This document shows, one piece after another, positions 10,310-18,821 of a stretch of DNA of 64,000 bases (positions are counted from its first letter, which is position 1; the number at the start of each line of letters is the position of its first letter). The DNA comes from Dyadobacter bucti (GTDB taxonomy: Bacteria > Bacteroidota > Bacteroidia > Cytophagales > Spirosomataceae): assembly GCF_005869225.1 (NCBI RefSeq), contig NZ_SWFP01000005.1, positions 496,001 through 560,000 of the forward strand, in the 5' to 3' direction. A program made the position numbers and the translations under genes. The notes under the pieces are model-generated. The model was not told the origin of the DNA. It was given only the letters and a program-made list of their open reading frames with translations, and ran no database searches.

Positions 10310-12007
10310 ATGAAATTTTTAAAGCATAAATTAATATTACTGGCGGCAGCAGGGTTCCTTTATTCCTGCGAGAAGCAAGCGTTCGTGGATGTTAACAAAA
10401 ACCCGGATGCCCTTACATCAGTACCACCACAGAACCAGTTCCTGAATGCGACGATCAGTACGCACAGTACCGATTTCGAATTCTACTATGATATGTACCG
10501 CAGAATCATGCCATGGATGCAGTACAATACCGACCAGAATGGGAACCAGGGTGCTTTCACGCAAAACTGGGATAACTTCTCTCAGAGATATGGCCGGTTG
10601 TATAACGGTGTGGGTGACAGGCTGTATGATCTGGAACAGCTGGTGTCAAAATTAGAAGCTGATGATCAGCCACGTTATGCGCACATGGTTCAGATGGCGC
10701 ATATCCTGAAAGCAAACTATACTTTCTACGTGTCGGACATTTATGGCAGCATCCCTTACTCTGAGGCTTTTCAGGGACGTTACGGCGGTACCTTGCTGCC
10801 CAAATACGATTCGCAGCAAGAGATTTTCGCCAGATTGGATACTGAGCTGAAAACAGCAATTGCTACTCTGAAAACTTCTCAGCCTATTGCCCAGTTTGAT
10901 ATCGGGGCTTATGACCAGTATTACAGAGGAAATGCTCAGAAATGGGTTAAAGCAGCCAACGCGCTGAGATTGAAGATTGCAATGCGGGTTCAGAAAGTAG
11001 ATGCCGCAGCAGGAAATGCGATCATCAACGAAGTACTTGCTTCCCCTGCTGCCGACCTGATGAGCAGCAACGAAGATGGATGGGTTTTTGTATCAAACGC
11101 TGCTTTTACAGGAACGGGTGACGGTGGTAACTGGAATCCTGGTACACTCCGTGCTGCAAAACCGATGGTTGATTTCATGTGGGCAACGCAGGATCCTCGC
11201 ATTGATGCTTTCTTTGCGCCAAACCAGTACTCACAGGCTACCATTGATGTCCTTATAAAGGATGGTGCTTTGCCAGCCGGAACCAAGGAGGGAAGACGCT
11301 ACGTAGGTAGCTTCCCAAGCCCTGACGACGCAAGAATTCCCGCCAATATCCAGCGTTATTATACGCCAAAAATTATTCCTTCGACCAAAGCGACGGTGGA
11401 TACATTGTCTTACCTGCAGCCACGCCTTTTCAGCGCAGGACGGAATGATGCGAGCGGGAACGCAGGAACAGGCTTTTCTTACCTTCCTGTGATCACTTAT
11501 GCTGAATTTTGCTTCACCAGAGCTGAACTTGCTTTGAAAGGAATAGGTACAGGTACTGCGAAGGATTGGTACGAAGCGGGCGTGAGAAGTTCTATCGCAT
11601 GGTATGACCAAATAGGTACAGGCAGCAAGCTTGGTGACTACACTGCTGTAACGCCTGCGGAAATCACCGCTTACCTTGCTCAGCCAGGCGTTGCTTACGA
11701 TGCAGCAAAAGCAATGGATCAGATCGCCAGCCAGGCTTATCTGAACTTTATGAAACAACCTGCGGAAGGTTGGGACCTTTGGAAACGTACAGGATATCCT
11801 AATGCAACTTCTGTTGTTCCTCTCGTACCCGTGAGAAACTTGAACGTGACGCTGACTATTCCACGTCGTGCACCGCTGGGACTGATTAATGATACCGATC
11901 CTAACGTAGTGAATAAAAAAGCTGCGTACGATGCAATGGCCTCACTTCCTGGTTTTGGGACGAGTCCTCAGGATGCCACAGGCCGCGTATGGTGGGATAA
12001 ACCTTGA
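10310..12007 (+). CDS. SusD/RagB-family surface lipoprotein
   Basis: 565 residues; lipoprotein signal with lipobox GFLYSC (Cys at about residue 20), so exported and lipid-anchored, normally on the cell surface capping the SusC barrel. The N-terminal stretch (VDVNKNPDALTSVPPQNQFLNA) and the tetratricopeptide-like helical regions (YARYAHMVQMAHILKA-type segments, NAQKWVKAANALRLKIAMRV) are typical of the SusD_2/SusD-like families. The C-terminus has the usual FMKQPAEGWDLWKRTGYP segment. It is 42 bases after SusC and is the last gene before a strong terminator. Ligand unknown. Confidence 0.95.
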   Translation: MKFLKHKLILLAAAGFLYSCEKQAFVDVNKNPDALTSVPPQNQFLNATISTHSTDFEFYYDMYRRIMPWMQYNTDQNGNQGAFTQNWDNFSQRYGRLYNGVGDRLYDLEQLVSKLEADDQPRYAHMVQMAHILKANYTFYVSDIYGSIPYSEAFQGRYGGTLLPKYDSQQEIFARLDTELKTAIATLKTSQPIAQFDIGAYDQYYRGNAQKWVKAANALRLKIAMRVQKVDAAAGNAIINEVLASPAADLMSSNEDGWVFVSNAAFTGTGDGGNWNPGTLRAAKPMVDFMWATQDPRIDAFFAPNQYSQATIDVLIKDGALPAGTKEGRRYVGSFPSPDDARIPANIQRYYTPKIIPSTKATVDTLSYLQPRLFSAGRNDASGNAGTGFSYLPVITYAEFCFTRAELALKGIGTGTAKDWYEAGVRSSIAWYDQIGTGSKLGDYTAVTPAEITAYLAQPGVAYDAAKAMDQIASQAYLNFMKQPAEGWDLWKRTGYPNATSVVPLVPVRNLNVTLTIPRRAPLGLINDTDPNVVNKKAAYDAMASLPGFGTSPQDATGRVWWDKP

Positions 12008-12031
12008 TCGTAAATCCTGACTTTATTAGTG

Positions 12032-12065
12032 AAGGGGTAGGCCGTCTGGTCTGCCCCTTTTTTTG
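12032..12065 (+). terminator. Intrinsic terminator after SusD
   Basis: A 12-bp stem (AAGGGGTAGGCC pairing with GGTCTGCCCCTT, two G-U pairs) with a four-base loop is followed by a run of T on the plus strand. It lies 25 bases after the SusD stop and closes the block that starts at 694. Confidence 0.85.
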
Positions 12066-12143
12066 GTTTTTGTGAATTCAGGATACGTGCGGTGTATTAT
12101 GTTTTTCAGAATGGAATTACCGGGAGCTCATGGAATAGAAAAC

Positions 12144-12656
12144 TCAAAGATTGATAAGACATCCATAAGCCTCAGTCCGGCTTTTTATGACGGGATTGCC
12201 GCTTAAAGTTTCATCAATCGCATTGCGCAGGTACTGTTCGGTAGCCACAGCGCGGCTTCTCCCCAATGCATAATACCAGTTATCGATCGCACCTTTGTAA
12301 ACGACAATACCCGCTGAATTGACAAGGATGGCTTCGGGCATGACCTCGGCCTTGTAGCGTTTCACCTTTTGCAGATTAAGATCTTTATTGCCTGGTAAAG
12401 TCGTTTTGTATTTTTTCAAAAAGGATTTAATATCTGTTTCCGTAACAGTGGCAACCGGAAAAACGGCTTCAAAATCTATCCCTTTGGCAGAGTAGTCGGC
12501 ATAAATACTTTTGATCTCTTTCATGTAAGCATTGGAAATCGGACATTCCGGATCCAGGAAAAAGATCACTTTCAGCCCACCGGGCTTTGCACCGGCGGTC
12601 AAGCCGGTCAGCATGCAGACAAATAGAATAGTCCGGTAAAATTTCAATACGGTCAC
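12144..12656 (-). CDS. Redoxin-like (thioredoxin-fold) exported protein
   Basis: 170 residues, GTG start at 12656 four bases after the argH stop; a TTG at 12647 is an alternative. N-terminal hydrophobic segment looks like a signal peptide. The motif LDPECPISNAY near residues 36-46 is the peroxiredoxin/redoxin CPxSN type, with one active-site cysteine and no CxxC. A second cysteine sits near the C-terminus (YGCLINL). The cis-Pro region appears as VMPEAILVN, followed by the VVYKGAIDNWY segment that is characteristic of redoxins associated with haem/copper monooxygenase-like proteins. It shares the argH transcript by spacing only, with no obvious functional link, but could partner the protein at 694-2022. 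Exact activity is not known. Confidence 0.75.
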   Translation of the reverse strand: MTVLKFYRTILFVCMLTGLTAGAKPGGLKVIFFLDPECPISNAYMKEIKSIYADYSAKGIDFEAVFPVATVTETDIKSFLKKYKTTLPGNKDLNLQKVKRYKAEVMPEAILVNSAGIVVYKGAIDNWYYALGRSRAVATEQYLRNAIDETLSGNPVIKSRTEAYGCLINL

Positions 12657-12660
12657 GATC

Positions 12661-13998
12661 TTAATTTTTAAGCAGGTTTTCCAGCGCCGCTGTCACTTTT
12701 TCATATCCAAAAGCCGCTACCTCATTCTCCATCCGTTCGCGGATTTCGGCAGTTTGCAAATTCCCGATAGAGCCCTCGTGGGAATGTTTTAGTTCTCTCG
12801 GCGCAACATAGCTTCCGTCCCCGATCTCGGCTCCTACCTGGCGGTATGCATCCCGGAAAGGTACGCCGCTGATCACCAGCTCGTTTACCCGTTCCACACT
12901 GAAAAGCATGTCGTATTTCACATCATCCAGCAAATTCTGTTTCACTTTCATATTTTCCAGCATAAAAGCTGCAATATCAAGGCAGTCGAGGATTTCGTCG
13001 AATGCTGGCATCAGGATCTCTTTCAGCAGCTGCATATCCCGGTGGTAACCCGACGGGAGGTTGCTGAGAACCATCGTTACCTCCATCGGCAATGCTTTCA
13101 TCCGGTTGGTTTTAGCACGAAGCAGCTCAGCTACATCCGGATTCTTTTTGTGTGGCATAATGCTGCTCCCGGTGGTAAGGTCATCCGGCAAAACAATGAA
13201 CCCGAAGTTCTGGCTGTTGTACAGACAAACATCCATCGCCAGTCGGGAAACCGTGGCAGCCAGGGAAGAAATGGCGGTCAATGCAGCTTGTTCGGTACGT
13301 CCGCGGCTCATTTGGGCGTATACAACATTGTGGTGCATGCCTTCAAAACCCAGCAATTTCGTGGTCAAAGTCCGGTTAAGCGGAAACGAAGAGCCATAAC
13401 CTGCGCCGGAACCCAGCGGATTGCGATTGGCAAGGCGATAGGCAGCATTGAGCTGGATAACGTCATCGATCAGGCCTTCCGCATAAGCCCCGAACCAGAG
13501 CCCAAAAGAAGACGGCATGGCGATCTGCAAATGTGTATAGCCTGGCAGCAGGTCATCTTTGTGTTGTTCCGAGCGGTCTATCAGTACATTGAACAGCTTT
13601 TCCGTAGCCTCTACCACTTCAAATAAGCGGGCACGGGTGTACAATTTCATGTCCACCAGCACCTGGTCATTCCGGGAGCGCCCGCTGTGGATCTTCTTGC
13701 CGGTATCGCCGAGTTTGCGGGTCAGCATCAGTTCAACCTGGGAATGCACATCTTCGACCCCATCTTCGATCACAAATTCGCCGGCAGTGATTTGTGCGTG
13801 GATCAGCGTCAGTTCTGCACGCAGGGATTCCAGGTCGTCGCTGGTCAGCAGGCCAATCGTTTCCAGCATCGTTGCGTGGGCGAGATTTCCCAGAACATCG
13901 AATTCTGCCAGGTTAAGATCCATTTCACGGTCCTTACCCACAGTGAATTTTTCGATTTTTTCAGAAGTAACTGTATTTTCTTTTTGCCAGAGTTTCAA
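12661..13998 (-). CDS. argH: Argininosuccinate lyase
   Basis: Cleaves argininosuccinate to arginine and fumarate, last step of arginine synthesis; cytoplasmic homotetramer of the fumarase/aspartase superfamily. The signature GSSIMPHKKNP loop with the catalytic serine is intact, as are the SGRSRNDQV and GYTHLQIAMPS segments. About 445 residues from the proposed TTG start at 13998, which gives MKLWQKENTV, matching the usual KLW beginning of Bacteroidota homologues. The only upstream starts in frame are also non-ATG (a TTG at 14046), and the first ATG codon (before DLNLAEFD) would remove about 24 conserved residues. argB is 12 kb away on the opposite strand. Confidence 0.96.
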   Translation of the reverse strand: MKLWQKENTVTSEKIEKFTVGKDREMDLNLAEFDVLGNLAHATMLETIGLLTSDDLESLRAELTLIHAQITAGEFVIEDGVEDVHSQVELMLTRKLGDTGKKIHSGRSRNDQVLVDMKLYTRARLFEVVEATEKLFNVLIDRSEQHKDDLLPGYTHLQIAMPSSFGLWFGAYAEGLIDDVIQLNAAYRLANRNPLGSGAGYGSSFPLNRTLTTKLLGFEGMHHNVVYAQMSRGRTEQAALTAISSLAATVSRLAMDVCLYNSQNFGFIVLPDDLTTGSSIMPHKKNPDVAELLRAKTNRMKALPMEVTMVLSNLPSGYHRDMQLLKEILMPAFDEILDCLDIAAFMLENMKVKQNLLDDVKYDMLFSVERVNELVISGVPFRDAYRQVGAEIGDGSYVAPRELKHSHEGSIGNLQTAEIRERMENEVAAFGYEKVTAALENLLKN

Positions 13999-14094
13999 AA
14001 TGTACTGATATAAATGTTGTAAAAAGAGACCGGATAGCACCGGCAAATTTACAAGCTATCAGCGACAATAAGGCAAATTATGAGAAGTTGTGCG

Positions 14095-14601
14095 CTAATC
14101 CATCAGCCGGCGGATCGCGACAAAGCGTTTGTTGTAGTAAGCGGAATTCAACAGGTCGTACCGGATCCCGCCTTTAAACGCGGAATGGATAAACCTGACC
14201 GAGCCGGGAGCTACTTCGGTAATGATACCAACATGTCCGACATGCTTGCTTTTGGTACTGGCGCCTTTGAAAAAGATCAGATCGCCGGGTCTGGCGTCAT
14301 CAAGTTCCACGGTTGCGCCTTGTCTGGCCTGGGCTGCGCTGGAATGTGGCAGGGAAATATCAAGTTTATTAAAACAATATCTCACAAATCCCGAGCAGTC
14401 AAAACCCTTTTTGGAAGTGCCGCCGGAACGGTACGGAATATGCAAATGCTTGGTCGCGAAGGAAATCAGCGACTCGGCCATGTTGAGCGTATCGGAAGCA
14501 ACGTGCTGTTCTTGTGGGGCCTGGGCTTGGGCAGGAGCTGCTAATGCTGTCGCGGCAATGATGAAGAAAAAGAAAACGTTGAGTCGGGTATTAAGAAACA
14601 T
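14095..14601 (-). CDS. NlpC/P60-family cell wall hydrolase
   Basis: 168 residues from the ATG at 14601 (an upstream TTG is possible), with a signal peptide ending near APAQAQA. The C-terminal NlpC/P60 papain-like domain shows the catalytic cysteine in GFDCSGFV, the histidine in HVGHVGII and a third polar residue in the FIHSAFKGG region. It would cut peptide cross-links of peptidoglycan in the periplasm. No SH3 or LysM targeting domain is present. It is minus-strand, just upstream of argH, and is separated from purM by a 298-base intergenic stretch. Confidence 0.9.
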   Translation of the reverse strand: MFLNTRLNVFFFFIIAATALAAPAQAQAPQEQHVASDTLNMAESLISFATKHLHIPYRSGGTSKKGFDCSGFVRYCFNKLDISLPHSSAAQARQGATVELDDARPGDLIFFKGASTKSKHVGHVGIITEVAPGSVRFIHSAFKGGIRYDLLNSAYYNKRFVAIRRLMD

Positions 14602-14899
14602 GAAGGATAAGTTTGGCAGCAAATACTAAAACTAAAATCCTGAAAACAGGAGAATCTATTGTCTTTTGTAATCTTACCTTTGAATTGTAAAGCTAAACAG
14701 TTTTTTGTATTTATCTAATTTTACCAAACACCTAATTTTCATAATTTTTTATAAAACGTTGATACAGAAAAAGGAATATCGCGTTCGTTAAAGGTAAGGT
14801 TTAATAACTGCGCAGAATCAAATATTAGCTTCCTTCACCGCGCCTTTTTCCCTACTTTTGTGGCCGTAAGAGGATAGTTACACTCATAAATACAATCAA
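14602..14899. other. Divergent intergenic region NlpC/P60 - purM
   Basis: AT-rich divergent spacer. Two plus-strand matches to the Bacteroidota -7 element (TAnnTTTG) are seen: TACCTTTG at 14675-14682 and TACTTTTG at 14853-14860, the latter 39 bases before the purM ATG. Neither has a TTG at the preferred 17-23 base distance upstream, so promoter calls here are tentative. No RNA structure or coding sequence was recognised. Confidence 0.35.
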
Positions 14900-16069
14900 A
14901 TGAAAACTACCGACCGTTACTTGCAGCGCGGTGTGTCGGCATCCAAAGAAGATGTACATAAAGCAATAGAGAATATAGACAAGGGGCTGTTTCCCAAGGC
15001 TTTCTGTAAAATTGTGCCTGACACCCTGGCCGGTGATCCTGATTACTGCACCATTATGCATGCCGACGGGGCGGGTACCAAAACTTCCCTTGCGTATTTG
15101 TACTGGAAGGAGACTGGAGATATTTCAGTTTGGAAAGGAATTGCGCAGGATGCCATTGTGATGAATACCGATGACCTGTTGTGCGTAGGCGCGACCGGGC
15201 CGATGCTCTATTCTTCGACGATCGACAGAAATAAAAACCGGATACCGGGGGAAGTAATAGCGGAAGTGATCAACGGGGCTGAGGAAGTTCTGGATATGCT
15301 GCGCAGCTATGGCGTTGAAATTTACAGTACCGGCGGGGAAACAGCTGACGTAGGTGATTTGGTAAGAACTGTGACAGTTAACAGCACGGTAATTGCGCGG
15401 ATGAAACGTTCGGAGGTGGTGGACAATGCCAATATCAAAGCGGGGGATGTGATCGTAGGACTGGCGTCTTACGGTCAGGCGAATTACGAGCAGACCTACA
15501 ACGGCGGTATGGGCAGTAACGGACTTACTTCTGCCCGGCATGACGTGCTCGGGAAATACCTGGCGACATTGTATCCCGAAAGTTTCGACCCGGAAGTAAG
15601 CGACGACCTGATTTACAGCGGGACCAAAAAACTGACGGAGCTTGTGGAAGGAACTCCGTTAAATGTGGGCCAGCTGATACTGTCCCCAACCCGGACTTAT
15701 GCACCGGTAGCGAAAGCGCTGCTGGACGAAATGCGTCCGGATATTCATGGCATGGTGCACTGCAGTGGCGGTGCTCAGACCAAAATTCTGCATTTTGTTG
15801 ATAATCTTCACATTATCAAAGATAACCTGCTTCCTATACCTCCACTTTTCAAGCTTATCCAAGAAGAAAGCGGGACAAGCTGGGAAGAGATGTACAAAGT
15901 TTTCAACATGGGGCATCGCCTTGAAATTTATCTCTCGCCCGAACACGCGGAAAGAGTTATCGAGATCTCCGAATCATTTGGAATTCCCGCACAGATTATC
16001 GGAAGGGTAGAAGCCTCAGCAGAGAAGAAACTCACGATCGAAAGTGAATTTGGTTCGTTTTATTATTAA
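14900..16069 (+). CDS. purM: Phosphoribosylformylglycinamidine cyclo-ligase (AIR synthase)
   Basis: 389 residues. Converts FGAM to AIR with ATP in purine synthesis; cytoplasmic PurM-like ATP-binding fold. Diagnostic segments: RGVSASKEDVHKAIE at the start, HADGAGTKTSLAY, DAIVMNTDDLLCVGA (metal/ATP site), STGGETADVGD, GLASYGQANYE and the C-terminal HGMVHCSGGAQTK and MGHRLEIY. Longer than the ~345-residue enterobacterial enzyme, as is usual for the Bacteroidota form. Monocistronic, with its own terminator downstream. Confidence 0.96.
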   Translation: MKTTDRYLQRGVSASKEDVHKAIENIDKGLFPKAFCKIVPDTLAGDPDYCTIMHADGAGTKTSLAYLYWKETGDISVWKGIAQDAIVMNTDDLLCVGATGPMLYSSTIDRNKNRIPGEVIAEVINGAEEVLDMLRSYGVEIYSTGGETADVGDLVRTVTVNSTVIARMKRSEVVDNANIKAGDVIVGLASYGQANYEQTYNGGMGSNGLTSARHDVLGKYLATLYPESFDPEVSDDLIYSGTKKLTELVEGTPLNVGQLILSPTRTYAPVAKALLDEMRPDIHGMVHCSGGAQTKILHFVDNLHIIKDNLLPIPPLFKLIQEESGTSWEEMYKVFNMGHRLEIYLSPEHAERVIEISESFGIPAQIIGRVEASAEKKLTIESEFGSFYY

Positions 16070-16098
16070 GAGTTAGCAATAACGCAATGTTTTTCAAT

Positions 16099-16127
16099 CC
16101 CTCTGGAACCAACCGGAGGGTTTTTTT
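16099..16127 (+). terminator. Intrinsic terminator after purM
   Basis: 8-bp stem CCCTCTGG/CCGGAGGG with one G-U pair, loop AACCAA, followed by seven T on the plus strand, 29 bases after the purM stop. Confidence 0.88.
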
Positions 16128-16175
16128 ACGTAAAGAAATGATCCAATCCATCATTGATTTGACCACAGGGAGATA

Positions 16176-16643
16176 TCAGCTCCGGGGTACAATGTAGGCC
16201 ATAGGAATACCGACTGCTACAATTACGATCGCCATGCCGGTCAGGATCGCATCCGTGTCGCCCGGCTTAATACCCGGGAATACCGTCGGGAGGACGATCA
16301 GATTCATGACCAGCCAGATAAATATTCCATAGATAATGCCGCAGAACGTCCGGTGTCTTTTCAGGAAAGTGATGAGACGGACGAGGAGAAAGTAAAAAAT
16401 CGCGAAGAGCAGCGTGATAAAAAAGTGTAACAAAAGTCCATAACCTGCCATCGCCAGTCCGCCTTCATAAGCTTCTTTTCCAACCATGCCGGCAGCGATC
16501 GACTGCAGAATTTTGAGTGGCGTGGTTTTGCCGAGAATCAAAGCATACACCACAACAGCACAAAAGATATCCATTGTTCCTGCTACAAAAGTAGCCAGCA
16601 AAATGTTTCGAACACCTTTTTTGATGGGTTTCAAACGATTCAT
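16176..16643 (-). CDS. Small four-helix inner membrane protein (DUF1440/YagU-like)
   Basis: 155 residues, ATG start. Four hydrophobic segments at about 14-38, 64-90, 100-120 and 130-150; the first contains GTMDIFCAVVVYAL, the second GYGLLLHFFITLLFAIFYFLLV. The layout (G(T/A)xxD motif in helix 1, G-rich loop GKEAYEGG before helix 2) resembles the YagU/DUF1440 family. No catalytic motif is visible and function is unknown. The neighbour, nitronate monooxygenase, ends 78 bases downstream. Confidence 0.65.
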   Translation of the reverse strand: MNRLKPIKKGVRNILLATFVAGTMDIFCAVVVYALILGKTTPLKILQSIAAGMVGKEAYEGGLAMAGYGLLLHFFITLLFAIFYFLLVRLITFLKRHRTFCGIIYGIFIWLVMNLIVLPTVFPGIKPGDTDAILTGMAIVIVAVGIPMAYIVPRS

Positions 16644-16721
16644 GGATCAGCAGTTTTGTATCAACCAGATAAGAAAAATCGTCGGGTTTCTACTGGAATT
16701 TTTGTGCTGATATCTTTATTG

Positions 16722-17783
16722 TTAACCCAATCGCTCGGCTTCCGCAATCAATGCGCGGAAAATTTCGGCAGATGGTTTGAGCATGGCCATCGCGGCGGAT
16801 TGCCCGGCCCAGAGTGTGGTCAGTTCTTTATTGTCTGATTTTTGTGCAGCACTGCGAATGGGTGCAGTAAGCGTGTTTAGGATCGGATAAGGAGGATACG
16901 TAATGTTGAGCTGTTGAACCTGATCGTGGAAAGCATTGCGGATACCACGGGCCCACCTGCCGGAAAAAGCACGGGTCAGAACGGTATCGGTGTCGAGACT
17001 GTTTTTTAACGCTTTTTTGTAAGAATTTACCGCCAGACTTTCGTCGCTCCCGACAAACGCAGTGCCCGCCTGAACACCCTGTGCACCCAGTATCAGCGCA
17101 GCCTTGATCGTCCTTCCATCCATAATACCTCCTGCGGCCAGCACCGGGCGCTTTATTTTGTCGGCAATCTGCGGGACCAGAGAAAATGTGCCGATCTGCG
17201 GAAGCGGCTCATCGTCCAGAAATGTGCCACGGTGCCCGCCGGCTTCAATGCCCTGGGCGGTAATGATATCAATGCCCTCGTTGTCCAGATGTACCGCTTC
17301 CCGCACGGAAGTGGCCGTTCCAATGATGATTACCCCATTGTCATGAAGGCTTCGAATGCTGTTTTCGTCAATAAGCCCGAAAGTAAAACTAACGACCGGG
17401 ATCTTTTCATCAATTAATATTTCGATCTGTTCCTGATAGGAATAATGGTGTATCAGATTTACATCAACGCGTTGATAGCTAAGGCTATACTCCTGAGCTA
17501 TGTCCGACAGTTTATTCTGCAGGGCTTCGGTTTGGGGAATATCTATTGCAGGAATATCATGTGCAAACAGGTTAACTGCAAATGGTTTGCTGGTGAGTTC
17601 CTTTGTTTTTTGGATCAGTTCCCTGGTTTTTCCGGCGGATAAAAGTCCCACCGGAAGTGATCCCAGGCCACCTTCATTGGACACTGCCGCTACCATTTCA
17701 GGCGTGGTAACACCCAGCATCGGCGCCTGTACCAGCGGGTATTTTATTTTTAATATCCGGGTTAATTCGTTGTTCCAGTTCAT
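16722..17783 (-). CDS. Nitronate monooxygenase (2-nitropropane dioxygenase family)
   Basis: 353 residues from the ATG at 17783 (MNWNNELTRIL); an upstream in-frame start at 17846 would add 21 residues that overlap the next gene. FMN-dependent TIM barrel that oxidises alkyl nitronates. Seen: YPLVQAPMLGVTTPEMVAAVSN at the N-terminus, the GIDIITAQGIEAGGHRG motif with the conserved catalytic histidine, and the phosphate-binding LAAGGIMDGRTIKAALILGAQGVQAGTAFV. Cytoplasmic. It lies 46 bases downstream of the SRPBCC gene on the same strand and may share its transcript. Confidence 0.92.
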   Translation of the reverse strand: MNWNNELTRILKIKYPLVQAPMLGVTTPEMVAAVSNEGGLGSLPVGLLSAGKTRELIQKTKELTSKPFAVNLFAHDIPAIDIPQTEALQNKLSDIAQEYSLSYQRVDVNLIHHYSYQEQIEILIDEKIPVVSFTFGLIDENSIRSLHDNGVIIIGTATSVREAVHLDNEGIDIITAQGIEAGGHRGTFLDDEPLPQIGTFSLVPQIADKIKRPVLAAGGIMDGRTIKAALILGAQGVQAGTAFVGSDESLAVNSYKKALKNSLDTDTVLTRAFSGRWARGIRNAFHDQVQQLNITYPPYPILNTLTAPIRSAAQKSDNKELTTLWAGQSAAMAMLKPSAEIFRALIAEAERLG

Positions 17784-17829
17784 AGCAACCAAATTTAAAA
17801 ACGAGTTTTTAAAATGTACGGAACTGGAT

Positions 17830-18339
17830 TTAAAATTTCGCCTCACCGTGCGCTATCAATCCATTCAGGCGATTAAACATTTTGATCCAGCTCTGATAGG
17901 CACCCGTTTTTTTGGCTTCTGCTTCCGGTGCAGTTTGATGAAGGGTGAGCTTGGTCTGGTTGCCAAAAGGTTCAAAAGTGACAGTCGTAATTGTTTCTTT
18001 CGGCCAGTCTTCACTTTTTCCGGCATCAGCAGATTCGAGCAGTTCCCCGACCTGATTGGAAAGCGCCATCGTAAAAACCAGTTTCTTGCCAAAAACTACC
18101 TCGTTGTAAGTTCCTACGATCCAGCATTCACCATGAACGGGATCATGAATGCAGGAGTGGAAACTGCCGCCTTCTTTGACATCGATAAACTTATATTCAA
18201 TCGTGCAGCCATCCGGTGCATACCAGTTGACAAGTAGTTCCGGGTCGGTCCAGGACTTGAAGACAAGATCCACTGGGGCGTTGAATAAATGCGTGATCAG
18301 TACTTCTTTTTCAGTTGGCTTTGATTTAACAGGTTCCAT
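17830..18339 (-). CDS. SRPBCC / AHSA1-family protein
   Basis: 169 residues. START-like helix-grip fold of the Aha1 C-terminal-like type: LITHLFNAPVDLVFKSWTDPELLVNWYAPDGC near the start, then the G-S-F-H-S strand, a TITTVTFEPFGNQTKLTLHQT strand, and the QSWIKMFNRLNGLI terminal helix. Such proteins bind small hydrophobic ligands; no enzyme activity can be assigned. It overlaps the end of the ArsR gene by 14 bases, the standard ArsR-SRPBCC arrangement, so it is likely repressed by that regulator. Confidence 0.9.
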   Translation of the reverse strand: MEPVKSKPTEKEVLITHLFNAPVDLVFKSWTDPELLVNWYAPDGCTIEYKFIDVKEGGSFHSCIHDPVHGECWIVGTYNEVVFGKKLVFTMALSNQVGELLESADAGKSEDWPKETITTVTFEPFGNQTKLTLHQTAPEAEAKKTGAYQSWIKMFNRLNGLIAHGEAKF

Positions 18340-18667
18340 CTTCTTTATTTTTGTTTTGAATTTCAGTTAAATAAATATCCAAAGCCTCGAAACGGCTTTC
18401 CCAGTGTTTTCTGTACTGCTCCACCCAGCTGGCAACTTCGTGGAGTTGATCAAGTCTGGCTTCGCAAAACCTTTCGCGGCCTTTGTCTCTCATCACCACA
18501 AGCCCGCATTCGGTCAGGATCTGCATGTGCTTCGACACAGCCTGCCTGCTTATTTCGAATGCTTCGGCCACAGCGTTCATGGTAAGCGGTTCTTTGGATA
18601 TCCTGTGGATAATCTGGCGGCGGGTAGGGTCCGCAATTGCCTGGAAAACATCTCTTCTTGTGATCAT
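18326..18667 (-). CDS. ArsR-type winged-helix repressor
   Basis: 113 residues from the ATG at 18667 (MITRRDVFQAIADPTRRQII); an in-frame ATG at 18715 would add 16 residues. Winged-helix DNA-binding domain: ADPTRRQIIHRIS, then the recognition region FEISRQAVSKHMQIL and the wing VVMRDKGRERFCEA. It lacks the CxC metal-binding motif of arsenic sensors, so it belongs to the self-acting or ligand-sensing subgroup usually paired with SRPBCC proteins. It is first in the operon and overlaps the SRPBCC gene. Confidence 0.9.
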   Translation of the reverse strand: MITRRDVFQAIADPTRRQIIHRISKEPLTMNAVAEAFEISRQAVSKHMQILTECGLVVMRDKGRERFCEARLDQLHEVASWVEQYRKHWESRFEALDIYLTEIQNKNKEDGTC

Positions 18668-18821
18668 AATGCAACTAAATGATTGCAAATTTAATGCAAT
18701 TATGTGGTTGCGCAATTTTTTTTAAGAAATAAATATCTTTTTGGTTTTAACCAGAAGTAATAATGTCAGAATGTTTAAATCGGTTGTCAGTTATCAGGCC
18801 GGAGTGGCCGGAAGTAAAGGG

